Assembly: GCA_035373905.1 (NCBI GenBank)
Contig: DAOSOK010000004.1
Span: 1 to 64,000 of the forward strand
From: Candidatus Ozemobacteraceae bacterium
GTDB taxonomy: Bacteria; Muiribacteriota; Ozemobacteria; Ozemobacterales; Ozemobacteraceae
Length of the DNA: 64,000 nt
Reading direction: 5' to 3'
How positions within the stretch are numbered: position 1 is the first letter of the stretch; every line of letters starts with the position of its first letter. This document shows, one piece after another, positions 36,678 to 44,385 of this stretch. A model generated the notes under the pieces. It searched no databases. It was not told the DNA's origin and was given only the letters and a program-made list of their open reading frames with translations. A program made the translations under genes and the position numbers.

Positions 36678-37592
36678 ATGAGCGAAGGAAACAAGGAAAC
36701 CAGATTCGGCGCCGTCGGCGTCTTCGGCCGGGCGAACGCCGGCAAGTCGACGCTGGTGAACGCCCTCGTGGGCGAGAAAGTGTCGATCGTCTCGAAACGC
36801 CCGCAGACCACGCGGCGCAGGATCCTCGGCATCCTTACGGAAGGGGTCTCGCAGGTCGTCTTCTGCGACACGCCGGGCCTTCACGCGATCAAAAATCGCC
36901 TCGACGCCTTCATGGCGCGCGAGATCGAGGCGACCGCCGAGGGGCTCCAGGGTGCGTTGTATCTGGTCGATCTGACGGACATCAGCCCCGAAGAGGATGC
37001 GGCCCATCTGAAGGATCTCCTTGCCTGGCTCGGGAGCGATGTGCCGCTGTATCTGGTCCTGACGAAACTCGACGAGCGGAAAAAAGCCGATCCCGACGGC
37101 GTCGCCAAAGAATACGCGGCGTTCGCGTCGTTCGCAGGCACGTTCAGCGTATCGGCGGAAAAAGGCACCGGTCTCGGCCGGCTGAAGAAAGCCGTGTTCG
37201 ACGTGCTCGTGCCGAGCCCGCACGCCTACGACGGCGAACTTTTCACGTCCCAGACCGAGCGGGAGATCGCCGAGGAGACGATCCGCGAGGTCATTCTCGA
37301 GAAGTATTATCACGAGGTTCCTCACTCGGTTGCCGTGCTGGTCGAGCAGTTCAAGGAGCGGGAGAACGGAAAGACGTTCATCGAGGCCCATCTCGTCATC
37401 GAACGGGAAAGTCACCGCAAGATCCTTCTCGGTCACGAGGGAGAAGGAATCAAGGCGATCGGTTCTCTCGCCCGCGAACGGTTGAACGGGATTCTCGGGC
37501 GTGATATTTATTTACAGCTTTGGATCAAGGTGCGCCCGAACTGGCGCAAGCAGGATGCCTGGGTCCGGAACCTGGGTTATCGCGACCGGTGA
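36678..37592 (+). CDS. era: GTPase Era
   Basis: 304 residues. G1 reads GRANAGKST (17-25; usually GRPNVGKST), switch region RRRILGILTEG, G3 DTPGLH, G4 TKLDE; the C-terminal KH domain (EGIKAIGSLARERLNGILGRDIYLQLWIKVRPNWR) binds the 3' end of 16S rRNA. AAGGAG precedes the ATG. Grouping with ybeY and phoH is classical. Confidence 0.96.
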   Translation: MSEGNKETRFGAVGVFGRANAGKSTLVNALVGEKVSIVSKRPQTTRRRILGILTEGVSQVVFCDTPGLHAIKNRLDAFMAREIEATAEGLQGALYLVDLTDISPEEDAAHLKDLLAWLGSDVPLYLVLTKLDERKKADPDGVAKEYAAFASFAGTFSVSAEKGTGLGRLKKAVFDVLVPSPHAYDGELFTSQTEREIAEETIREVILEKYYHEVPHSVAVLVEQFKERENGKTFIEAHLVIERESHRKILLGHEGEGIKAIGSLARERLNGILGRDIYLQLWIKVRPNWRKQDAWVRNLGYRDR

Positions 37593-37608
37593 CGGGAAAG
37601 GAACGCAG

Positions 37609-39291
37609 ATGAACTCGATTCTCATGGTGGTTGTCGCCGTTATCGTTATTCTGCTGGTCTTTGTCATGTTTTCCCTTGACGACCAGGAAGAGTATACGGT
37701 CGACGAGAATCCGGCCCGGCCCGAATCCGAAGACGCCGGCGCGATGAACGCCGCATCGGCGGCGGCTGGACAGGCAGGAGGGGCGCCGAACGAACCGCCG
37801 GGCGTGTCCCGGGAGGCGGGTGTCGACGTTCCCCCGCAGGCCGTTTCGGCCGCGGCGCGACAACGCCGGTTCAAGGCGGAACAGGCCGGGGACGCACGTT
37901 CCCTGGCCGATATCGACAGCGTCCAGGTCGGCTCGGAAGAGGATCTGAGATATCGTCTCCTCCTCGATGACCAGGTGCCGCCGCCCACCGAGGTTTCCGT
38001 GAAACAGGGCGTGGCCGTCATCGTCCAGATCCGGCTTCCGGAGGAGCTCCAGACCGACCAGGAAACCTGGGCCCAGACCTTGGCGAGCGTCGAGGCGATC
38101 CTGTCGCCCGAGAAGGCGCCGTTCCCCTACAGCGTCTACCTGACCAGTCAATTCGACCACCTGTGGCTGTTCGGCATCGACGAGGAGCGTGACGACCCGG
38201 TGTTCGAAGCGATCGTCTGCGCGTTCGATGCCGTACGTCGGTTCAAGAAGGCTCTCGAGTCCCAGCCCGCCCTCCAGGCGGCCAGAGCCAGACTCTCCGT
38301 CGGCATTTCCAGCGGAAAAATCGCCCGCATCAAGCGCGGCCCGCTCGGTCCCGTTTCCCATGCGGGAAAGGCGGTCTATACGGCCGAGGCGCTTTCCGAG
38401 GTCGCCGGCGATTTCATGATCTACGTGGATGACGACGTCCACCGCCTCGCCATTCCGCTGTTCGACTTCCGCGAGTGGAAACCGATCAAACTGCGGCCGG
38501 CGCTTCCGCCGATCCCGTTCTACGAAGTCATGGGCTGGAACAAGAAGGAAGAGATGTTCGCCTTCGCCTCGCACAAGGAATCCTACGCGCGCCGAGCCGT
38601 CGCCGTGGCGTTCCGATATCTCGAGTTCGACGATATGGGACCGCTGATCAACCTGATGAACGACGCCGACGAGAAGGTTGTTCTCGAGACCCTCGCAACC
38701 CTCGCCGAGATCGGCGACCCCCGCGGCATGGGGATGCTCAAGAAGATCCTTCCCGAAGCCCGCGACCCGATGGTGCGGAGCGGCATTCTCAAAGCGTTCG
38801 GCGGGATCGGCAGTTCCGAGGTGATCCCCTTGCTGAAGGCGTCGATGAAGGATGCCCACTGGCTGGTGCGCTACCAGGCGGTGCTCTCGATGGCCCGTCT
38901 CGGCGGTAGCGATGCGCTCAAGCACATCGAGGAACTGGCGAGTGACGACGACGGCGCCGTCCGGGCCGCGGTCCATCAGGTGAAATACCTGGAAACCCAG
39001 AACAAGGCCGATCTCGATGCCCTCAACGAGCTGCTGGGCGATCTTTCGGGCCGGGCGCGCAAGGCCGCCGCCGAAGCTCTGATCAAGATCGGCACCCGCG
39101 AAGCCCTCTCGATGGTCGCGCGGTCCTTCCATCAGCAGGAACCGGGCCTGTGCAGGCACATCCTCCGGCTTCTCATGGAATGCCGCTCGCAGAGCCTCTA
39201 CCAGACGTTCCTCACGCTCTTCCAGCACTCGGGCGAGAAACTGCGGCCCGAAATCGTCGCGGCCGTGCGTCGCGCGCGGCTCGTGGGCTGA
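37609..39291 (+). CDS. Membrane protein with degenerate nucleotide-cyclase-like domain and HEAT repeats
   Basis: 560 residues from the ATG at 37609 (AAAGGAA upstream). One N-terminal helix (ILMVVVAVIVILLVFVMF), a low-complexity stretch to about 110, then a domain whose SVGISSGKIARIKRGPLGPVSHAGKAVYTAEALSEVA (about 235-270) resembles the class III adenylate/guanylate cyclase core, but the metal-binding Asp residues of active cyclases are not evident. From about 320 to the end are HEAT-type helical repeats (MGPLINLMNDADEKVVLETLATLAEIGDPRG and several more). It lies three bases before the NtrC-type regulator gene, so a sensory or scaffold role is possible. Function not established. Confidence 0.72.
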   Translation: MNSILMVVVAVIVILLVFVMFSLDDQEEYTVDENPARPESEDAGAMNAASAAAGQAGGAPNEPPGVSREAGVDVPPQAVSAAARQRRFKAEQAGDARSLADIDSVQVGSEEDLRYRLLLDDQVPPPTEVSVKQGVAVIVQIRLPEELQTDQETWAQTLASVEAILSPEKAPFPYSVYLTSQFDHLWLFGIDEERDDPVFEAIVCAFDAVRRFKKALESQPALQAARARLSVGISSGKIARIKRGPLGPVSHAGKAVYTAEALSEVAGDFMIYVDDDVHRLAIPLFDFREWKPIKLRPALPPIPFYEVMGWNKKEEMFAFASHKESYARRAVAVAFRYLEFDDMGPLINLMNDADEKVVLETLATLAEIGDPRGMGMLKKILPEARDPMVRSGILKAFGGIGSSEVIPLLKASMKDAHWLVRYQAVLSMARLGGSDALKHIEELASDDDGAVRAAVHQVKYLETQNKADLDALNELLGDLSGRARKAAAEALIKIGTREALSMVARSFHQQEPGLCRHILRLLMECRSQSLYQTFLTLFQHSGEKLRPEIVAAVRRARLVG

Positions 39292-39294
39292 TTC

Positions 39295-40689
39295 ATGGCC
39301 ATTGAGATTCTCGTTGTCGACGATGAGGACATGATCCGGTGGACCCTCCGGGAGTCCCTGGAAGCCGAGGGCTACAAGATTTTCGATTTCCCGAACGGCC
39401 GGGATTTCATCCGCTACTTCTCTGAAAAAGGCGGAGATATTATATTGCTTGATGTTCGATTGCCGGACGCGAACGGCCTCGATCTCCTGCTGGAAATCAA
39501 GCAGCTCGATCCGAACGTTCCCGTCGTCGTGATGACGGCGTTCGGCGACGTCGAGACGGCCGTGACCGCGATGAAACGCGGGGCATACGATTATCTCTCC
39601 AAGCCCTACAACCTGGCGGAAGTGAATCTTCTCATCAGGAAGATCGTCGAGACGTCGCTGCTGAAAAATCAGCTGCAGTACATTCGCGAGCGTGTCGAAA
39701 ACAACTTCGCGCAGATTCTCGGCGACAACCTGAAAATCAAGCAGCTGCGCGACCACATCGCGATGGCGGCCCAGAGCGACCGGACGACGGTGCTGATCCG
39801 GGGCGAGTCCGGAACCGGCAAGGAGCTGGTCGCCCGCCAGATCCACCAGCAGAGCACCCGGGCCGGCCAGCCTTTCATCGACGTGAACGCCGCCGCCGTT
39901 ACAGGCACCCTGCTCGAATCCGAGTTGTTCGGTCACGAAAAAGGCGCGTTCACAGACGCCCAGCGGCAGAAAAAAGGCTTCTTCGAGCTGGCCGACAGGG
40001 GAACCCTCTTCCTCGACGAGATCGGCGATCTCGATCCGAATCTGCAGGCCAAGCTGCTGCGCGTCCTCCAGGAAAAACGCTTCCGGCGCGTTGGCGGCTC
40101 GACCGACATCTCGGTCGATGTCCGCATCATCGCCGCCACCAACGCCGATCTCGAGCGGGCCATGGAAGACGGTCGCCTGCGCCGCGACCTGTTCTACCGG
40201 CTGAACGTCTTCACCGTCTTCCTGCCTCCCCTTCGGGAACGCCAGGACGACATCCTGCTGCTCGCCCGCGCATTTCTCGACCAGTTCCGCCGCGAATTTT
40301 CGAAGGATATCTCCGGCTTTTCACCGGAGGCCTGCGAGATCCTTCAGAAATACGCGTTCCCGGGCAACGTGCGCGAGTTGAAGAACATCATCGAGCGTGC
40401 GACCCTTCTCGAAACGACGAACAAGATCAGACCCGTCAGCCTTCCCGAGGAAATGCGGAGCTGGCGTGGGCCCGCCATGACCCAGGCGCCTGTGTTGCCG
40501 TCCGACCGGCCCTGGAAAACCCCCGGGTTCAATCTCAAGGAATACGTGGATTCCGTTGAGAAACGGATCGTGCAGGACGTGATCAGGGAGTGCGAAGGCA
40601 AAAAAGGTGAGGCGGCCAAACTCCTCGGCTTGACCAGGTTCGCCCTGCGACACCAGTTGAAAAAGCACGGTCTCGATGAAGAGGGCTGA
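39295..40689 (+). CDS. Sigma-54-dependent response regulator (NtrC family)
   Basis: 464 residues. Receiver domain with phospho-acceptor Asp53 (IILLDVRLP) and TAFGD, AAA+ domain with Walker A GESGTGKE (170-177), the sigma-54 contact loop as GAFTDA (217-222) instead of GAFTGA, Walker B FLDEIGD (239-245) and RRDLFYRLNVF, then a Fis-type helix-turn-helix (EGKKGEAAKLLGLTRFALRHQLKKHG). It activates -24/-12 promoters, two of which are seen at 6697 and 40856. No histidine kinase gene is adjacent. Last gene of the long run. Confidence 0.94.
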   Translation: MAIEILVVDDEDMIRWTLRESLEAEGYKIFDFPNGRDFIRYFSEKGGDIILLDVRLPDANGLDLLLEIKQLDPNVPVVVMTAFGDVETAVTAMKRGAYDYLSKPYNLAEVNLLIRKIVETSLLKNQLQYIRERVENNFAQILGDNLKIKQLRDHIAMAAQSDRTTVLIRGESGTGKELVARQIHQQSTRAGQPFIDVNAAAVTGTLLESELFGHEKGAFTDAQRQKKGFFELADRGTLFLDEIGDLDPNLQAKLLRVLQEKRFRRVGGSTDISVDVRIIAATNADLERAMEDGRLRRDLFYRLNVFTVFLPPLRERQDDILLLARAFLDQFRREFSKDISGFSPEACEILQKYAFPGNVRELKNIIERATLLETTNKIRPVSLPEEMRSWRGPAMTQAPVLPSDRPWKTPGFNLKEYVDSVEKRIVQDVIRECEGKKGEAAKLLGLTRFALRHQLKKHGLDEEG

Positions 40690-40770
40690 AAACGCATTGA
40701 ATCGCGATGGGCGCAAGGCCGCTCCTCTGTATGCGGCGTTCCGGGATGGTACGTTTTCCGGAAAGAGGAT

Positions 40771-40844
40771 GTGTGAAAAAAACACGAGAGAGGAGGGATG
40801 TGAAAAAAATACACGTATCCGGCGTGAAAAAGATTGTACATCAC
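40771..40844 (+). promoter_or_regulatory. Possible activator-binding region: A-tract dyads upstream of the sigma-54 promoter
   Basis: Three loosely similar sites with GTG and CAC arms around A-tracts occur at 40771-40785, 40800-40814 and 40824-40844, the first two centred about 29 bases apart. They lie 15-85 bases upstream of a -24/-12 promoter, where enhancer sites for an NtrC-type protein could sit. The arms and spacers are not identical, so this is only suggestive. The rest of 40690-40855 holds no gene. Confidence 0.3.
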
Positions 40845-40855
40845 GTATTCCAAAC

Positions 40856-40872
40856 TTGGCATGAATCCTGCT
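40856..40872 (+). promoter_or_regulatory. Sigma-54 (-24/-12) promoter of the EIIA/RsbW/ndk genes
   Basis: TTGGCATGAATCCTGCTT: GG (40858-40859) and GC (40870-40871) are exactly ten bases apart and the flanks match TTGGCA..TGCT. About 40 bases before the EIIA ATG and directly downstream of an NtrC-type gene. Confidence 0.6.
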
Positions 40873-40913
40873 TGAACAAAGACAGCAATCGAGCCTACGC
40901 AGGAGAAAAAAAG

Positions 40914-41363
40914 ATGATATCGGAACTGCTCCAGGAAAACTTCATCAATCTCGATCTCGACGCCGGTTCCAAGAACGATGCGATCGCGAGCCTCTCGACG
41001 ATGCTTTCGTCATCGGGCAAGGTCGTAGATAGCACCTCCTTCGTTCGGGCCGTTCTCGACCGCGAGAAGCTCGGAAGTACCGCGATCGGTTCCGGGATCG
41101 CCATTCCTCACGCCCGTGCCAACACGGTCAACGAAGTGTCCATCGCTTTTGCCCGCTGTGGAAAAGGCGTCGACTTCAACTCCGTAGACGGTGACCCCGT
41201 TCATCTGATCTTCCTGCTTGCCGCACCCATCGAGTCCGGCAGCCTGTATCTCAAACTTCTGGCGCGCATCTCTCGCCTTCTTCGCTACCAGGATCTCATC
41301 GAAGAACTGAAGAAGGCTCAGACGAAAGAAGACGTCATCCGCATCATCGCGTCGAAGGAATGA
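40914..41363 (+). CDS. PTS EIIA(Ntr)-type phosphocarrier
   Basis: 149 residues from the ATG at 40914 with AGGAG upstream. The PTS_EIIA type-2 fold is clear and the phosphorylated His66 lies in GIAIPHAR. VHLIFLLAAPIESGSLYLKLLARISRLL is typical of PtsN proteins, which regulate nitrogen, potassium or stress functions instead of transporting sugar. A sigma-54 promoter precedes it, recalling the rpoN-ptsN linkage of Proteobacteria. The stop is near or overlaps the next gene. Confidence 0.9.
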   Translation: MISELLQENFINLDLDAGSKNDAIASLSTMLSSSGKVVDSTSFVRAVLDREKLGSTAIGSGIAIPHARANTVNEVSIAFARCGKGVDFNSVDGDPVHLIFLLAAPIESGSLYLKLLARISRLLRYQDLIEELKKAQTKEDVIRIIASKE

Positions 41364-41389
41364 TCCGGCGAAGCCGGAGGGGTACGGGT

Positions 41390-41857
41390 ATGACGCTCGT
41401 TCAGGCATACGAAGCCGGCGAAAGCAGCACGGTCAGCATGTCCCCGGAGGGCCTGTCTGTTCACATGCGCATCCCTGCCGAACGGATGTACATGGCGAAC
41501 GCGGTGCTGACGCTTCGCGAAATCTGCGACCATCTCTGCCTTTCCCCAGAACGCACCAACCGGGTCGTTCTGGTACTCGAAGAGGCGCTGATGAACTCGA
41601 TCGAGCATGCCTACAACGGTGACGGCGGCTTCATCGATCTGCAGTTTTCGATCGAGGGTCCGGAATTCGTGATTGTCGTCGAAGACTTCGGCAACGGTAT
41701 GGTCCATGACGTCGACATCGATTCGCTCGAGGCTTCCGATCTGCTGTTCGAGCGCGGGCGCGGACTGTGCATCATGAAAGGCATCTCCGACAGGGCCGTC
41801 GTCCAGTCGAGTTCCCGCGGCACGCGGGCCACGATGCTTTTTCAGCTCCACAACTGA
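41390..41857 (+). CDS. RsbW-like anti-sigma/serine kinase (HATPase)
   Basis: 155 residues from the ATG at 41390 with GGAGGGG seven bases upstream; an ATG at 41360 overlapping the previous stop is the alternative. The GHKL ATP-binding motifs are present: N-box VLVLEEALMNSIEHAY, G1 VEDFGNGM and G2 GRGLCIM. Such stand-alone ATPases bind sigma factors or phosphorylate STAS antagonists. No STAS gene or partner sigma is adjacent, so the target is open; the ECF sigma in this window has its own FecR-type anti-sigma. Confidence 0.87.
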   Translation: MTLVQAYEAGESSTVSMSPEGLSVHMRIPAERMYMANAVLTLREICDHLCLSPERTNRVVLVLEEALMNSIEHAYNGDGGFIDLQFSIEGPEFVIVVEDFGNGMVHDVDIDSLEASDLLFERGRGLCIMKGISDRAVVQSSSRGTRATMLFQLHN

Positions 41858-41865
41858 GAGGAAGA

Positions 41866-42336
41866 ATGACCACAGACAACATCAGGGAACGAACCTTCGT
41901 TCTTATCAAGCCTGACGGCATCCAGCGCGGCAAAGCGGGAGAGATCATCTCCCGCTTTGAGTCTAAAGGGCTGAAAATCGTCGGCATGAAAATGGTTCGC
42001 ATCACCGGCGAACAGGCCGAGCGCCAGTATGCCTGCCACAAGGGAAAGGCGTTCTACGAGTCGCTCGTCGCCTTCATGCTTTCCGGGCCGTGCCTGGCGC
42101 TTGTGCTCGAAGGCCGAAACGCCATCGATATTGTCCGCAAGCTGATGGGAGCGACCAATCCGCTCGCGGCCGAACCCGGCACCATCCGGGGCGATATGGC
42201 CCTGGACACCAAGCACAACCTCGTCCACGGTTCCGATTCGCAGGCCAGTGTCGACCTCGAAACGCCGATCTACTTCGCGCCGAGCGAACTCTTCGAATAC
42301 GATCTCGCGACCAGGGACTGGCTGTATTACACCTGA
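41866..42336 (+). CDS. ndk: Nucleoside diphosphate kinase
   Basis: 156 residues from the ATG at 41866 with GAGGAAG upstream. RTFVLIKPDGIQRG at the start and the active-site His121 in HNLVHGSDS are standard; length is normal. It balances NTP pools by gamma-phosphate transfer through the phospho-His. It is last in the sigma-54-driven trio and is followed by a terminator. Confidence 0.96.
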   Translation: MTTDNIRERTFVLIKPDGIQRGKAGEIISRFESKGLKIVGMKMVRITGEQAERQYACHKGKAFYESLVAFMLSGPCLALVLEGRNAIDIVRKLMGATNPLAAEPGTIRGDMALDTKHNLVHGSDSQASVDLETPIYFAPSELFEYDLATRDWLYYT

Positions 42337-42364
42337 ATCCGCCCTGACAATCTGATCCACCACG

Positions 42365-42396
42365 CGGGAGGGGCTGACCTGCCTCTCCCGTTTTTT
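42365..42396 (+). terminator. Intrinsic terminator after ndk
   Basis: CGGGAGGGG and CCTCTCCCG form a stem with one weak pair, followed by six T, 30 bases after the ndk stop. Confidence 0.8.
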
Positions 42397-42476
42397 CTTC
42401 CCCGAGCGCTTTACGAAGCGCCCGAAAATGCGTTTTTTCCTCCGTGTCTGGTATGTGTGTTTCACTTTGAGAACCA

Positions 42477-42621
42477 ATCCGCAGATGACGCTGATGAAGC
42501 AGATTTCGCAGATGAAACCCTGAAAACCTTCTTGCCCCGGCGTTTCCCATCCCTGGCGAAAAAAAGCTCGCTTCAGACGTTCGCTCTTATCTGCTCTTCA
42601 TCAGGTTTTACATCTGCCCTC
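42477..42621. repeat. Imperfect intergenic inverted repeat of GCAGATGA-type units
   Basis: The left part (42480-42520) contains several CGCAGATGA / GCTGATGAAGCAGA units; the right part (42588-42617), read on the other strand, repeats GCAGATGTAAAACCTGATGAAG. A related scrap occurs at 12826-12850. This kind of simple intergenic repeat is common in bacteria and encodes nothing. The rest of 42397-42780 shows no gene. Confidence 0.4.
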
Positions 42622-42780
42622 CATCTATGGGTACATTCCTGAAAACCTCGTTTTTACAACGGAGTGTCTCCATGACTCTGTGATTCGTTGTTGTTTCAAC
42701 ATACCGGGCATGAGGGGAAACTCATGCGCTCGTTCTGGTAGGGCCTTGCATTGAAGGCGGCGATCAGGCATCATGCGGAC

Positions 42781-44385
42781 ATGCGCCTGTTCCGCCTCAT
42801 GCTCGGATTGGTTCTCGTCGTTCTGTTCGCCGCTCTTGGCGCATGGGGCGCGCTGTCGTCGGCCGCCGGGAACGAGTATGTCGTGCGCTGGGGGGCGATG
42901 ATGGCCGCTCAGAACCTCGATGCCGACATGCAGCTCGGACGGGTGACCGGAACGGTGCTGGAAGCCCTGCGCATCGACGGCGTCCAGGGAATGGTGCGTC
43001 GCTCGCGGACGGGATTCGTGGCGGGGCCGGTCGAAATCTCGTTCAACCTGCGCCAGGCCCCACGGCGCGGTCTCGTCATCGGGACGCTCGATTGCCCCTG
43101 GCTCAAACTGTGGGGAGGAGTGCCGGTGCCGCCCTGGTTTGGCGCTTTGCCGGAACTGCCGCCGCCGACGTGCCAGGCCGATCTGAAACTTCCGGTCGGC
43201 ATCGACCGTGTCCGCCTCGGCCGCATCGACTGGATGCCGGCGGCATCGGGGCCGGTCGAGGTCACGATCGCATCGTTCGCGATCGACCCGGCATCACGGA
43301 CGAACGGTCTCCAGCCCGTCTCGTTCTCACTGTCGGTCCGATTCAAAGGCGCCGAGTTCGCCGCCGCGGCCTTCGATGGACACCTGGCTTCGACCAGGGC
43401 GGCTCTGTCTGGAAAAATAGAAGGAAATATATTTGGCTTTCCCGTCGATAGCGGACTGAAGGTATCGGTGAAACGGGACGGCGTCTTCGCCGAGGGGACG
43501 CTTGCCGAAATGCGGGTCGATCTGACGGTGCTGTCGAAATGGCTCAGTCCGCTCTGGCGGGACACCGTGCCGCTCTTCGTGAACGGACGGGTCACCGCGG
43601 GAGGGACTTGGATGGTCCAGCCGAAGATCGGCTTCGCGGGCCGGTTCCAGGGACGATTCGACCGCGTCGTGTTCGTGCTGACAGGGTTCAATCTGCCGCT
43701 CGCCGAGCTGAACGCCCCCTGGAAATTCTTCGACGACAAACTGCACATCGAGAATGAAAACAGCCGGTTCATCGGGTTCCCCGCCTCCTTCAGCGGAGCC
43801 GTCGCGCTTGCGGCCGGGCTGAAACCCGACTGGGGCATCGAAGCCCGGGTTGCCGATCTTCCCCTGGCCGAACTCATCGCAACCCTGCCGTGGGCGGTGC
43901 GGTATGGATACGGCGTTCCCTACCTGGCCGGCCTGGCAAGCATGACCGCCCGCTTCGACGGAACCGCGCCCGGCATCCTCGTCAACGCGACGGCGCTGGT
44001 GGCCCGGCAAACCGGATCCGCCGCAACGTCGAGCGTGTCGATTCGCTACCGCCACGCGGCCGGGCAGCCGGACCGCTGGGATCTCGAATCCCGATGGACG
44101 GCTGAATCCGTTATGCCGAAAGGTTTTGCAGGACTCCCCGTGCGGACCGCCCCTTCGGGAGAACCGTTGCGGACGCCGTTCGAGTTCCGCTTCGAGGGGC
44201 ACGGGACGCATGTCGACAAGCTCGATGCGAGGCTGGGCATTCTCTGGAACGAATCCTCCGCCTGGGAAGCAACGGGGCTCCTCGAAGGGCATACGTGGGA
44301 GGGCGTCGTTGCCGGACCGGAAGGCACACCGGTGGCGCTCCCTCAGGGCCTCGGCCTGGTCGACTTCCTGCTGCCGGGGATGTAA
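42781..44385 (+). CDS. Membrane-anchored AsmA/TamB-like protein
   Basis: 534 residues from the ATG at 42781 (TTG at 42751 is an alternative; neither has a clear ribosome site). One N-terminal helix (LFRLMLGLVLVVLFAALGAWGAL) anchors a large beta-rich periplasmic region. The opening DADMQLGRVTGTVLEALRIDGVQ and repeated VDLPLAEL..., 'FSGAVALAAGLKPDWGIEARV' strands resemble the repetitive N-terminal parts of AsmA/TamB/YhdP bridge proteins, which move phospholipids between membranes. The match is by pattern only. Its end overlaps the convergent DUF342 gene by 43 bases. Confidence 0.6.
   Translation: MRLFRLMLGLVLVVLFAALGAWGALSSAAGNEYVVRWGAMMAAQNLDADMQLGRVTGTVLEALRIDGVQGMVRRSRTGFVAGPVEISFNLRQAPRRGLVIGTLDCPWLKLWGGVPVPPWFGALPELPPPTCQADLKLPVGIDRVRLGRIDWMPAASGPVEVTIASFAIDPASRTNGLQPVSFSLSVRFKGAEFAAAAFDGHLASTRAALSGKIEGNIFGFPVDSGLKVSVKRDGVFAEGTLAEMRVDLTVLSKWLSPLWRDTVPLFVNGRVTAGGTWMVQPKIGFAGRFQGRFDRVVFVLTGFNLPLAELNAPWKFFDDKLHIENENSRFIGFPASFSGAVALAAGLKPDWGIEARVADLPLAELIATLPWAVRYGYGVPYLAGLASMTARFDGTAPGILVNATALVARQTGSAATSSVSIRYRHAAGQPDRWDLESRWTAESVMPKGFAGLPVRTAPSGEPLRTPFEFRFEGHGTHVDKLDARLGILWNESSAWEATGLLEGHTWEGVVAGPEGTPVALPQGLGLVDFLLPGM

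Noticed and set aside
37525..39936. Minus-strand frame of 803 codons opposite the HEAT protein and regulator
   Set aside because: Antisense shadow; both plus-strand genes have clear domains.
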